Below are positions 35,361 to 43,907 of a stretch of DNA of 64,000 nucleotides, piece after piece; positions within the stretch are counted from its first letter, which is position 1; each line of letters starts with the position of its first letter. The DNA is from Sedimentitalea arenosa (GTDB lineage Bacteria > Pseudomonadota > Alphaproteobacteria > Rhodobacterales > Rhodobacteraceae): NCBI RefSeq assembly GCF_016428585.1, contig NZ_JAELVR010000004.1:62001-126000 (forward strand), read 5' to 3'. The notes beneath the pieces are model-generated. The model did no database searches and had not been told where the DNA came from. It saw nothing but the letters and a program-made list of their open reading frames with translations. The position numbers were made by a program, and so were the translations under genes.

Positions 35361-37067
35361 ATGCCCTATCGTGCGCCGGTTTCAGACTACGAGTTCTTGT
35401 TCGACAAGGTGGTCGGATTCCAGCAGGTCGTCGCCACAGAAAGGTTCTCGGACGCCACGCCCGACGTGGTCGGAGCCATCCTGACCGAAGCGGGCAAGAT
35501 GTGCGAGGAAGTCATCGCGCCGTTGCAGCGCAATGGCGACCTGCACCCGGCGCGACTTGAGAACGGCATCGTTCGCACCTCACCGGGCTTCGCCGAGGGC
35601 TGGCGCGCCATCGCCGAAGGTGGCTGGATCGGCATCAGCGGTGATGTGGAGTATGGCGGAATGGGCCTGCCGATGACCGTGACCACCGCGGTCAACGAGA
35701 TGATGGCCGCGGCCTGCATCGCATTGCAACTGGCCCCGCTGATGAGCCAGGGGCAGATCGAGGCGCTCGAGCATCACGCCAGCGACGAGCTGAAGGCCCT
35801 GTATCTGCCCAAGTTGATGTCGGGCGAATGGACCGGGACGATGAACCTGACCGAGCCGCAGGCCGGGTCGGATGTCGGGGCGCTGAGCACCAAGGCCGAG
35901 CCCAACGGGGATGGCACCTATGCGATCACCGGGCAGAAGATCTATATCAGCTGGGGCGATCACGACGTCGCGGACAATGTCTGCCACCTCGTCCTTGCGC
36001 GTCTGCCCGACGGTCCCAAGGGCACCAAGGGGATCTCGTTGTTCCTGGTGCCAAAGCGCATTCCCGATGCAGATGGCAAGGCGGGCGTCGCCAATTCGCT
36101 CAAGGTGGTGTCCCTCGAACACAAGATGGGCCTGCATGGCTCGCCCACCGCCGTCATGCAGTATGACGGCGCGACCGGCTGGCTGATCGGCGAAGAGCAT
36201 GACGGCATGGCGGCGATGTTCACGATGATGAACAACGCGCGGCTTGGAGTCGGCGGGCAAGGCATCGGCGTTGCCGAGGGCGCCTACCAGCATGCCCTGG
36301 CCTATGCGCTCGACCGCAAGCAGGGTCGGTCCTATCACGGCTACACGATCGCTGCCCATGCCGATGTCCGCCGGATGCTGACGACGATGAAGGCCGACAT
36401 CTTCGCGGCGCGCGCCATCGCCTTGTCCTGTGCCGTCGCGATCGACATGGAAACTGCCACTGGCGAGCCCGACTGGGCGGCGCGCGCGGCGCTGCTGACG
36501 CCGATCACAAAGGCTTTCGGCACCGATACCGGCGTCGACCTGGCCAACATGGGCGTGCAGGTGCATGGCGGTATGGGCTTCATCGAGGAAACCGGCGCGG
36601 CGCAATACGCGCGCGACGTGCGGGTGACCACGATCTACGAAGGTACCAATGGCATCCAGGCGATGGATCTGGTCGTGCGCAAGATGATGGATGGCGGCGA
36701 GGCTGCGTCGCAGTTGCTGGACGAGATCGAAGCCCATGCCGAAGCTGCCCGCGATGTGCTCCCCGAAATGGCAGAGGCGGTCTGGCAGGCCAAGGAAACG
36801 CTGCGCGAGGCGACCGAATGGCTGGTGGCGCAGGATGACGTGAACGATCGCTTCGCGGGCGCCGTGCCCTATCTGCGCGCCTTTGCGCGGGTTCTGGGCG
36901 GGCATTTCCACTTGATGGCGGCGATGGCCGACAAGGGCGGGCCGCGCGAACACCTGGCCCGTTTCTACATCGAACGCATGTTGCCCGAACATGTCGGCCT
37001 GCTGGCCCATGCGCAGCGTGGCTCGGACGGGATCTATGCGCTCAGCCTCGACGACCTGGTGGCGTGA
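35361..37067 (+). CDS. Acyl-CoA dehydrogenase, DmdC-like
   Basis: A 568-residue acyl-CoA dehydrogenase of the long type with an added C-terminal domain, as in DmdC (3-methylmercaptopropionyl-CoA dehydrogenase of DMSP demethylation). Flavin/substrate segments are MNLTEPQAGSDVGALSTKAE and GLHGSPTAVM; the likely catalytic Glu lies in TTIYEGTNGIQAMDL near residue 430. ATG with GAGG upstream. DmdC versus another acyl-CoA substrate cannot be decided here. It overlaps the MBL hydrolase gene by 4 nt (GTGA). Confidence 0.9.
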   Translation: MPYRAPVSDYEFLFDKVVGFQQVVATERFSDATPDVVGAILTEAGKMCEEVIAPLQRNGDLHPARLENGIVRTSPGFAEGWRAIAEGGWIGISGDVEYGGMGLPMTVTTAVNEMMAAACIALQLAPLMSQGQIEALEHHASDELKALYLPKLMSGEWTGTMNLTEPQAGSDVGALSTKAEPNGDGTYAITGQKIYISWGDHDVADNVCHLVLARLPDGPKGTKGISLFLVPKRIPDADGKAGVANSLKVVSLEHKMGLHGSPTAVMQYDGATGWLIGEEHDGMAAMFTMMNNARLGVGGQGIGVAEGAYQHALAYALDRKQGRSYHGYTIAAHADVRRMLTTMKADIFAARAIALSCAVAIDMETATGEPDWAARAALLTPITKAFGTDTGVDLANMGVQVHGGMGFIEETGAAQYARDVRVTTIYEGTNGIQAMDLVVRKMMDGGEAASQLLDEIEAHAEAARDVLPEMAEAVWQAKETLREATEWLVAQDDVNDRFAGAVPYLRAFARVLGGHFHLMAAMADKGGPREHLARFYIERMLPEHVGLLAHAQRGSDGIYALSLDDLVA

Positions 37068-38116
37068 GCGTGGATGCCGACGTTGCGCCGATCCTGAGAT
37101 ATCCCTGGGAAACGCCCCCCGCTCAGAGGGAGGCGACAGAGGTGGCGCCGGGCGTGTTGTGGATGCGCCTGCCGCTGCCGATGAAGCTCGATCACGTGAA
37201 CATCTACGCGCTGGATGATGGCGACGGATGGACCGTGATCGACACCGGGTTCGACACTGGAACGACACGGCGGATATGGGGCGACTTGCTGGCCGGCCCC
37301 CTCGCGGGCAAACCGGTTCACCGGGTCGTGGTGACGCATCACCATCCCGACCACGTGGGTCTCGCCGGATGGTTCCAGGCCGAGCACGGGGCCGAGTTGA
37401 TCACGACGCGCACAGCCTGGCTGTTCGCGCGGATGCTGCTACTGGACGACCAGACGCGCCCGCCGCCCGAAACCCTCGCCTTCTGGCGCAGCGCGGGGAT
37501 GGATCCAGAGATCTACGCGCAGCGTGCGGCGGAAAAACCGTTCAACTACGCCGACATCGTCGCGCCAATGCCGCTGGGCTTCACGCGGGTGAAACAGGGC
37601 GACGTGATCGAGATGGGCGGGCGTCGCTGGGATGTGCATATCGGCAACGGACATGCCCCCGAACACGCCACCTTCTGGAGCCGCGACGATCATCTCGTGA
37701 TCTCGGGGGACCAGATCCTGTCGTCGATCAGTCCCAATATCGGCGTCTACGCCACCGAACCCGAGGCCGATCCGCTGGAAGGTTGGCTTGAGGCCTGCGA
37801 GCGCTTTCAGCCGATGGCGCGCGAGGATCATCTGGTCCTCGGCGGGCACAAGCTGCCCTTTACCGGTCTGCCGTTCCGGTTGCAGCAGTTGATCGAGAAC
37901 CACCACGGCGCGTTGCGACGGCTGACCGAACTGCTGAGCGAGCCGAAGCCCGCCTCGGCCTGCTTCACGACGCTGTTCAAGCGGCGCATCGGGCCGGGAG
38001 AGTACGGGCTCGCGCTGGTTGAAGCGATTGCCCATGTCAACCATCTCTACAAGCAGGGACGGGTCAGCCGCACCCGCCGCGATGACGGGGCGTGGCTCTA
38101 TCAACGCAGGGAGTGA
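37064..38116 (+). CDS. MBL-fold metallo-hydrolase
   Basis: A 350-residue metallo-beta-lactamase-fold enzyme. The metal motif THHHPDHVGLAG lies near residue 90, further ligands are in IGNGHAPEHATFW and SGDQILSSIS. A C-terminal winged-helix-like segment (VNHLYKQGRVSRTRRDDGAW) resembles LACTB2/glyoxalase-II-type hydrolases. Coupled by GTGA overlap to the acyl-CoA dehydrogenase, so it may cleave a thioester in the same pathway; this is inference. Confidence 0.9.
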   Translation: MSVDADVAPILRYPWETPPAQREATEVAPGVLWMRLPLPMKLDHVNIYALDDGDGWTVIDTGFDTGTTRRIWGDLLAGPLAGKPVHRVVVTHHHPDHVGLAGWFQAEHGAELITTRTAWLFARMLLLDDQTRPPPETLAFWRSAGMDPEIYAQRAAEKPFNYADIVAPMPLGFTRVKQGDVIEMGGRRWDVHIGNGHAPEHATFWSRDDHLVISGDQILSSISPNIGVYATEPEADPLEGWLEACERFQPMAREDHLVLGGHKLPFTGLPFRLQQLIENHHGALRRLTELLSEPKPASACFTTLFKRRIGPGEYGLALVEAIAHVNHLYKQGRVSRTRRDDGAWLYQRRE

Positions 38117-38120
38117 GCCG

Positions 38121-38573
38121 ATGGACGAGAAGATCAGCACCACCGCCGAAGCGATCGAGGCCGACGTCTTGCCGAAGATGCGCGAGGTTCATGCCGATCC
38201 CGACGATTGCGCAGGCCCCTCGGCGGTGCCCAACCGTCTGAAACAGCCGGTCGACGGTAAGAGCCCGGCGCAATGGGCCTATGAACGGCTGATCCTGTAC
38301 ATCCAGAACTTCGAACAGCAACTCGACGCTGAGCACGAAGTGGCGATGGGCTTCGCCGGCGGCGACGCCGGTGTCCTGCGGATCCAGGGGCTCGGATACT
38401 ATGATCCCGACATCGTGACCTTCTATGGTACGGATGCCTCGGGTGTGCGCACGCAACTGGTGCAGCATGTCAGCCAGCTGAGCGTTTTGCTGCGCGCACT
38501 GCCCAAGCCGCTCGAGGATGCGCCCGCCACGCGCATCGGGTTCAGGTTGGCGGCCGGGCTGGAAGAGGACTGA
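38121..38573 (+). CDS. Conserved hypothetical protein (probable DUF6173)
   Basis: A 150-residue cytoplasmic protein with no signal or membrane helix. The conserved-looking core is MGFAGGDAGVLRIQGLGYYD followed by PDIVTFYG and QLVQHVSQLSVLLRALP. I recall this pattern from a roseobacter family of unknown function (DUF6173). It lies 4 nt after the MBL hydrolase, in the same transcript. Confidence 0.8.
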   Translation: MDEKISTTAEAIEADVLPKMREVHADPDDCAGPSAVPNRLKQPVDGKSPAQWAYERLILYIQNFEQQLDAEHEVAMGFAGGDAGVLRIQGLGYYDPDIVTFYGTDASGVRTQLVQHVSQLSVLLRALPKPLEDAPATRIGFRLAAGLEED

Positions 38574-38634
38574 CCCCTTGTGCTGAGACCGTCCGCCCCC
38601 TTTTATGGGACCGGACACAAGGGAGGTCTCGATC

Positions 38635-40479
38635 ATGACGGCCGTTTCAGCAGTTCTCGGCGCATTCACGGATGCGTGGAGCCGCCGCAGGGTGATCGTG
38701 GGCGTCTACCTCGCGCTGCGTCTGGTCAGCTATTCCGTCCTCGCACCGCTTCTGGCGGCGCTCATCGGCTTTTCGGTCTCGCTCTCGGCGCAATCGGCAC
38801 TGACCGACCAGGATATCGCCGGGTTCATCCTGAGCCCTGCGGGATTCGTCGCCGCGGTCTTGGTGCTGAGCCTGCTTTTGGTCGTCGAGGTTCTGGGCTT
38901 CGCGCTGATGACGGCGATCTGGCGATCCGGCGCCCAGGAACGGTTCGAGACTGTGCGCACTGCGGTTTTCGCCGTCGCGCATCGGGGCTGGCCTCTACTG
39001 CAATTCGCCGTGCTCTTCGTGCTCCGGGTGTTGGTGCTGGCGGCGCCTTTCGTTCTGGCCGGGCTGCTGGTCGCCTGGATGCTGCTGAGCGACTATGACA
39101 TCAACTACTACCTGACCCAAAAACCGACAGAGGCGTTGGTGGCCGCTGCGCTGATCGGGCTTCTGGTGCTGCTGTTGGCCGCGCTGCTGCTGGTGCAACT
39201 GACCGGCTGGGCGCTGTCGCTGCACCTCGTGCTCTTTGCAAAGACCGCGCCGACGGCAGCCTTCCGTGAAAGTGCGGCGCTCATGGCAGGCAAGAAGTTT
39301 CGGTTGCAGCGCAAGATTCTGGTCTGGCTGCTTCTGCGTTTCCTCATGCTCAACGCCGTGGCGCTGCTGGCGGGGCTGATCCTGAACCTGATCCCCTTCG
39401 ACCTGGAATCGGGCTTGCGCGGGGTGCTGACCGTCACGCTGGCGGTGGCGGCCCTTTGGATGCTGGCCCGGCTGGTGATTTCGGCATTGGCGTTGGCCGC
39501 TCTCGCCCGGGTGATCGACGGGCTCTATGCACCCGACGCGGCGCTCGAGGTGCCACCGGCCCCGCGCGCCAAGGGCGTCAAGGCGCGCCTGCTTGGCGCC
39601 ATCGGTGTTCTCGCAGTTGTGGTTGGTGTCGGGTTCTGGGCCGGGGCGCGCATCATCGATGGGATTTCGACAAAGGACAATGTCGAGATCATCGCCCATC
39701 GCGGCGCTGCCGGAATCCGACCCGAGAACACGTTGGCCTCGGTCGAACAGGCGCTCGAGGACGGGGCCGACTGGGTCGAGATCGACGTGCAGGAAACCGC
39801 GGACGGGCAGATCGTCGTGGTCCATGACAGCGACTTCATGAAACTGGCCGGCGTCGATCTCAAGGTCTGGAACGCCACGATGGAGGACCTGGCCGAGATC
39901 GATATCGGGGGCTGGTTCGATCCGGTCTATGCCGACCAGCGCACCCCGCTGCTGCGCGAGGTTCTGGAACGCGCCCGGGATAGGGCGAAAGTTCTGATCG
40001 AACTCAAGTATTACGGGCACAACGAGAACCTTGAACATCGCGTGATCGAGATCGTCGAGGACCTGGGCATGCAGGACCAGGTCGCCACCATGTCGCTGAA
40101 ATACCCGCTGGTGCAGAAGATGCTGGAGCTGCGGCCGGACTGGCCGAGCGGCGTTCTGGCCGCCACGGCGGTCGGGGATCTCTCGGGGCTGGATGGCGAT
40201 TTCGTCGCGGTCAGCGCGGGCAGGGCGAGCCCCTGGCTGGCGCGTTCTCTCGAGAACCGCGGCAAGGCGCTGTTCGTCTGGACGGTGAACGATCCGCTCG
40301 AGATGTCCAAGATGATATCGATGGGTGCCGACGGGCTGATCACGGACGAACCGGCGCTCGCCCGCAAGGTGGTCGCCGCACGGGCGGACCTCAGCACGCC
40401 CGAACGGCTTGTTCTGTGGTTGACCGAGGAACTGGGCATCGCGCTCAACGACAAGGCCTATCGCGATGGCTCGCCCTAG
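38635..40479 (+). CDS. Membrane-anchored glycerophosphodiester phosphodiesterase
   Basis: A 614-residue protein. The N-terminal 350 residues hold about seven or more hydrophobic helices, resembling the GDPD membrane domain. The C-terminal part is the GDPD catalytic domain with IIAHRGAAGIRPENT, VEIDVQETADG and VVVHDSDF, giving the two catalytic histidines and acidic metal ligands. It hydrolyses glycerophosphodiesters to glycerol-3-phosphate and alcohol. A strong GGGAGG site precedes the ATG. It overlaps the PLA2-like gene by 14 nt. Confidence 0.92.
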   Translation: MTAVSAVLGAFTDAWSRRRVIVGVYLALRLVSYSVLAPLLAALIGFSVSLSAQSALTDQDIAGFILSPAGFVAAVLVLSLLLVVEVLGFALMTAIWRSGAQERFETVRTAVFAVAHRGWPLLQFAVLFVLRVLVLAAPFVLAGLLVAWMLLSDYDINYYLTQKPTEALVAAALIGLLVLLLAALLLVQLTGWALSLHLVLFAKTAPTAAFRESAALMAGKKFRLQRKILVWLLLRFLMLNAVALLAGLILNLIPFDLESGLRGVLTVTLAVAALWMLARLVISALALAALARVIDGLYAPDAALEVPPAPRAKGVKARLLGAIGVLAVVVGVGFWAGARIIDGISTKDNVEIIAHRGAAGIRPENTLASVEQALEDGADWVEIDVQETADGQIVVVHDSDFMKLAGVDLKVWNATMEDLAEIDIGGWFDPVYADQRTPLLREVLERARDRAKVLIELKYYGHNENLEHRVIEIVEDLGMQDQVATMSLKYPLVQKMLELRPDWPSGVLAATAVGDLSGLDGDFVAVSAGRASPWLARSLENRGKALFVWTVNDPLEMSKMISMGADGLITDEPALARKVVAARADLSTPERLVLWLTEELGIALNDKAYRDGSP

Positions 40480-41050
40480 AACTGTGCCGCGAGTCGCGGC
40501 CCTCGTGGTGCTGGTGGCCGGTCCGGTGCTGGCGCAGGAGCCCGAAACCGGGCTGACCCGGACGCTGGAACTGCGCGCGCACCAGGCGCTGATCGACCGG
40601 ATTGCCCGGCCCGATACCGGGCTCGCGCCATTTGAAACCGATGGGTGCAGCGGCGGGCTGTCGCAGGTCTGGGGCATGGTCTCGGCCCGGTTTCCCGAGT
40701 TTGCCGAAACCTATAAGGCCGCGCCGCCATGGGAAGCCTGCTGTTTCACGCATGACCGCGCCTATCACGCCGCCGCCGAGGCCTCGACGGCGGAGGAGAG
40801 TTATGACGCGCGCGTTCTGGCCGACGCCGAACTGCGCTCTTGCGTCAACGAGACCGGCCGGTTGCGCCGGAGCGAACTGGCCGAGCAATATGGCGTGACA
40901 CCCGACCGGGTCGAGTTGGCATACGGCCTGATCGCGGATGCGATGCATCTTGCCGTCCGGTTCGGTGGCGGGCCGTGTTCCGGTCTGTCCTGGCGGTGGG
41001 GGTATGGCTATCCCAACTGTTCGGTGCTGCAGACGCTGACAGGCGATTGA
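40466..41050 (+). CDS. Secreted phospholipase-A2-like protein
   Basis: A 194-residue exported protein with a signal peptide (VAALVVLVAGPVLAQ). Two segments recall bacterial phospholipase A2: DGCSGG near residue 60 and CCFTHDRAYH near residue 92, the position of the catalytic His-Asp and of the nearby disulfide. Further cysteines (RSCVN, GPCSG, PNCSV) fit a disulfide-rich exported fold. The overlap with the GDPD gene suggests a joint role in phospholipid breakdown. Assignment rests on motifs, not on a search. Confidence 0.7.
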   Translation: MARPRTVPRVAALVVLVAGPVLAQEPETGLTRTLELRAHQALIDRIARPDTGLAPFETDGCSGGLSQVWGMVSARFPEFAETYKAAPPWEACCFTHDRAYHAAAEASTAEESYDARVLADAELRSCVNETGRLRRSELAEQYGVTPDRVELAYGLIADAMHLAVRFGGGPCSGLSWRWGYGYPNCSVLQTLTGD

Positions 41051-41070
41051 TCCCGCGTTGCCTGTCCATG

Positions 41071-41103
41071 ATTGACGTCGCGCGGCCTGCGCGCGATTGA
41101 CGT
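41071..41103 (+). repeat. Direct repeat upstream of the cytochrome oxidase subunit IV gene
   Basis: The octamer ATTGACGT occurs at 41071-41078 and 41096-41103, 25 bp apart start to start, with a GC-rich near-palindrome between. TTGACG within each copy resembles a -35 box. It is probably part of the promoter region for the small gene at 41165. Confidence 0.4.
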
Positions 41104-41164
41104 GGTGACATGGATTTGCGAATGCGCTAATCAGGCCAAAACCAACGCGAACGGGAAAACTGAC

Positions 41165-41299
41165 ATGGCGGAACACAAGCACGGCGAGATGGACATCAAG
41201 GTCCAGACCGAGACTTTCGACGGGTTCATGAAGTGGACCACCTGGGCGGTGATCGTCATTCTGGCCGTTCTCGTCTTCCTCGCCATTTTCGCTCGCTGA
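41165..41299 (+). CDS. aa3-type cytochrome c oxidase subunit IV
   Basis: A 44-residue protein: a charged N-terminal half (MAEHKHGEMDIKVQTETFDG) and one membrane helix (WAVIVILAVLVFLAIFA). This is the short bacterial aa3 oxidase subunit IV typical of Rhodobacteraceae, a single-helix subunit of the terminal oxidase. The other oxidase genes are not in the window. Confidence 0.9.
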   Translation: MAEHKHGEMDIKVQTETFDGFMKWTTWAVIVILAVLVFLAIFAR

Positions 41300-41312
41300 C
41301 AGATCGCCTGAC

Positions 41313-41921
41313 ATGCGGCGTTTCCTGATCGCGGCAGCCTTGCTGCTGACCGTAGCTGGTTGCGCGACCCAGCAGCCCTATGCTTCGGACGCCGAAGTCT
41401 TGGCTGCTTCCTACAGGGAGCCGGGGCCGAAGTCGCTGACCGTCTACACGATGATCAACAACCGTTCGGGCGAGGGTGCCCATACCGCGATGCTGATCAA
41501 CGCGTCCGAGCAAGTGATCTTCGACCCCGCCGGCTCCTTCTATTCCTCCGCTGTGCCCGAGCGGGACGATGTGCTGTTCGGTATCACTCCCGGCATGGAA
41601 AAGGCCTATCGCAGCGCGCATGCGCGCAGCACCTACCACGTGGTCAGCCAGACAGTGCAGGTCACGCCCGAGCAGGCGGAAACGGCCTATCGCCTTGCCC
41701 TGTCCAACGGTGCCGTGCCGGGCGCCTTCTGCACCAGCGCGACCTCCAAGCTGCTGGCCAACGTGCCCGGGTTCGAAAACGTCAGCACCACGATGCGCCC
41801 GAAGAAGCTGATGGCACAGCTCGAAGAGATGCCTGGCGTCGTGACCACGCGTTATTACGAGAACGACAATCCCGACCTGCAACTCGCACTGGCCGAAGCC
41901 GATGCGCGATCATCCGAGTAG
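41313..41921 (+). CDS. Lipoprotein, possible permuted papain-like fold
   Basis: A 202-residue exported lipoprotein: signal helix (FLIAAALLLTVAGC) with lipobox cysteine at residue 17. A histidine in EGAHTAMLIN (about residue 57) precedes a cysteine in GAFCTSATSKLL (about residue 140). His-before-Cys with these flanking residues recalls circularly permuted NlpC/P60 (papain-like) proteins such as YiiX. If right it could be an amidase or peptidase at the envelope. The end overlaps the convergent azlD by 12 nt. Confidence 0.75.
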   Translation: MRRFLIAAALLLTVAGCATQQPYASDAEVLAASYREPGPKSLTVYTMINNRSGEGAHTAMLINASEQVIFDPAGSFYSSAVPERDDVLFGITPGMEKAYRSAHARSTYHVVSQTVQVTPEQAETAYRLALSNGAVPGAFCTSATSKLLANVPGFENVSTTMRPKKLMAQLEEMPGVVTTRYYENDNPDLQLALAEADARSSE

Positions 41922-42254
41922 GTAGAGAAGTCCGAACAGCGTCACCGCACCGCTGAAAATCGCTGCGACCACGTTCCGTGTCAGCAAGCCGACAGCCAGC
42001 GTCATGCCGGCGGCGGCCATGCGTGCGGCATCGGGTTCGCCGCCCGTCGCGGCAGGCCAGATCACCAGCGGCGTGACCAGCGCGGGCAGGATCGCGACCG
42101 CGGTGTAGCGCAGGTGACGCAACAGCCATGTCGGCATCGCCCGATTGCCGACCAGCCCGATGAACACGAAGCGCAGCGCGAAACTGCCGATCGCGAGCCC
42201 TGCGATCACGGTCCAGAGCGTGGCCTGGTCGAACGCCTGAACGGTCTCGGTCAT
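41910..42254 (-). CDS. azlD: AzlD family branched-chain amino acid exporter subunit
   Basis: A 114-residue protein with four hydrophobic helices and the family segments AIGSFALRFVFIGLVGNR and LRHLRYTAVAILPALVTPLV. AzlD partners with AzlC in a two-part branched-chain amino acid (LIV-E) exporter. The ATG at 42254 overlaps the azlC stop as ATGA. Confidence 0.93.
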   Translation of the reverse strand: MTETVQAFDQATLWTVIAGLAIGSFALRFVFIGLVGNRAMPTWLLRHLRYTAVAILPALVTPLVIWPAATGGEPDAARMAAAGMTLAVGLLTRNVVAAIFSGAVTLFGLLYLLG

Positions 42255-42967
42255 CGGGTCCGGGCCTTGCGCTCGAGCGCCAGTTCCGCCTGTGCACCGG
42301 CCATCATACCGGCGAACCCGGCGATCAGCAGGCCGAGGTTGTAAGGCACGCCGGCAGCCAGGATCGCGGTCACGATCGAAACCAGCGCCGCGATCACATG
42401 CGCCGGCGTGCGCAGCATCGGCGCGATCATCGCGAGGAACGCGATCGGCAGCGCGAAGTCGAGCGCCCAGCTTTCGGGAATTTGCGCCCCCATCATCGCG
42501 CCGGCGAGGGTCGCCAGGTACCAGAGTGGCGCGATCAGGCCGACGGTTCCGGCGAAATAGGCCATGCGCTGCGCGATCGTCATCTCGGGTTCGAGTTCGA
42601 AGCGCACGATGGAGAGGGCATAGGATTGATCGACCGTGAAATAGGCGGCAAGGGTCCGTTGCCACAGTGGCGCCGCCCCGAGGTAGGGCGTCAGCGAGGC
42701 GGAATACATCGCTACGCGCAGGTTGACCGCCAGAGCCGAGGCCAAGACGATCAGGGTGGGCGTGTTCTCCTGCATCAGCTGCAGCGCCGTGAACTGGGCC
42801 GCACCGGCGAACACGGTCATCGTGAAGGTCATGGTCTCCAGCAGGTTCAATCCGGCCTCGACCGCAAGCACGCCAAACAGCAAACCGAACGGACCAGCCA
42901 CGAACACGAAAGGCAGGCTGTCGCGAATGCCCCGCCAGAAGTACGAATTCGGTGTGGTCGCCGTCAT
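42251..42967 (-). CDS. azlC: AzlC family branched-chain amino acid permease
   Basis: A 238-residue AzlC protein with about seven hydrophobic helices. Typical segments are FVFVAGPFGLLFGVLAVEAG, FAGAAQFTALQLM and YFTVDQSYALS. With AzlD it likely exports branched-chain amino acids or analogues. Divergent from fdhD with a short spacer. Confidence 0.94.
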   Translation of the reverse strand: MTATTPNSYFWRGIRDSLPFVFVAGPFGLLFGVLAVEAGLNLLETMTFTMTVFAGAAQFTALQLMQENTPTLIVLASALAVNLRVAMYSASLTPYLGAAPLWQRTLAAYFTVDQSYALSIVRFELEPEMTIAQRMAYFAGTVGLIAPLWYLATLAGAMMGAQIPESWALDFALPIAFLAMIAPMLRTPAHVIAALVSIVTAILAAGVPYNLGLLIAGFAGMMAGAQAELALERKARTR

Positions 42968-43022
42968 GCAATGCCCCTAGGATATGCTCGCCCGCACTAT
43001 CGGGGATCGGGAGGCGTTTCAA

Positions 43023-43907
43023 TTGGCGACATCAGAGGACAGGTCGGATTTCATCATCGCGCCCGACCCGCATGCCCCGCGCCTGACCCGTGCGGTCGAG
43101 GGCGTGGATCAGAATGGTGAACGGTCCAGGATTTCTGTGGTCGAGGAGCGCCCGCTGACGATCTTTCTGAATGCGCAGGAGATCGTCACCGCGATGACGA
43201 TCGGGGATTACCCGGAATACCTGGCGCTCGGCTTCCTGCGCAATCAGGGTATGTTGTTGCAGGACGACCGGATCACCGCGGTCGACTATGAAGAAGATCT
43301 CGAAACCGTCGTCGTGCGCACCCTGCGGCAGACCAGTTTCGAGGACAAGCTGAAGAAGAAGACCCGCACCAGCGGTTGTGCCGTCGGCACGGTCTTTGGC
43401 GACATGATGGAGGGGCTCGAAGGCGTCAGGCTGCCGCCGGTCCCGGTCCGCACCAGCTGGCTCTATGCCCTGGCCGCGCGGATCAATCGCACGCCGTCTC
43501 TCTATCTCGAGGCGGGCGCGATTCACGGCACCGTTCTGTGTCACGAGGACCGCCCGCTCGTCTATATGGAGGATGTCGGGCGGCACAACGCCGTCGACAA
43601 GATCGCCGGCTGGATGCTTCAGACGGACACGTCGGCGGGCGACAAGATCCTCTACACGACAGGGCGGCTCACCTCCGAAATGGTGATCAAGACGGCGATG
43701 ATGGGCATCCCCGTGCTGGCGTCGCGTTCGGGCTTCACGGCGTGGGGGGTCGAGATCGCCCGCGAGGTCGGTCTGACCCTGATCGGCCGGATGCGCGGAC
43801 AGCGGTTCGTGTGTCTATCGGGAGAGGATCGGCTGGTGCGCGACGTCGATCCGTCGACCGTCGCCTCGGAAGATCGCAAACATCGTCGCAAGAGCGCCGA
43901 GGCATGA
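43023..43907 (+). CDS. fdhD: Formate dehydrogenase accessory sulfurtransferase FdhD
   Basis: A 294-residue FdhD, which carries sulfur to the molybdenum cofactor of formate dehydrogenase. ERPLTIFLNAQEIVTAMTI and GDKILYTTGRLTSEMV are typical. The active-site loop reads TRTSGCAVGT near residue 117: one cysteine where E. coli FdhD has a CxxC. I chose the TTG at 43023 because GGGAGG lies 8 nt upstream; an ATG at 42984 in frame has AGGAT touching it, which is too close. First gene of a Moco-related block. Confidence 0.9.
   Translation: MATSEDRSDFIIAPDPHAPRLTRAVEGVDQNGERSRISVVEERPLTIFLNAQEIVTAMTIGDYPEYLALGFLRNQGMLLQDDRITAVDYEEDLETVVVRTLRQTSFEDKLKKKTRTSGCAVGTVFGDMMEGLEGVRLPPVPVRTSWLYALAARINRTPSLYLEAGAIHGTVLCHEDRPLVYMEDVGRHNAVDKIAGWMLQTDTSAGDKILYTTGRLTSEMVIKTAMMGIPVLASRSGFTAWGVEIAREVGLTLIGRMRGQRFVCLSGEDRLVRDVDPSTVASEDRKHRRKSAEA

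Noticed and set aside
35580-37268. 562-codon open frame antisense to the acyl-CoA dehydrogenase
   Set aside because: No domain, His/Arg-rich; the plus strand is a full acyl-CoA dehydrogenase.
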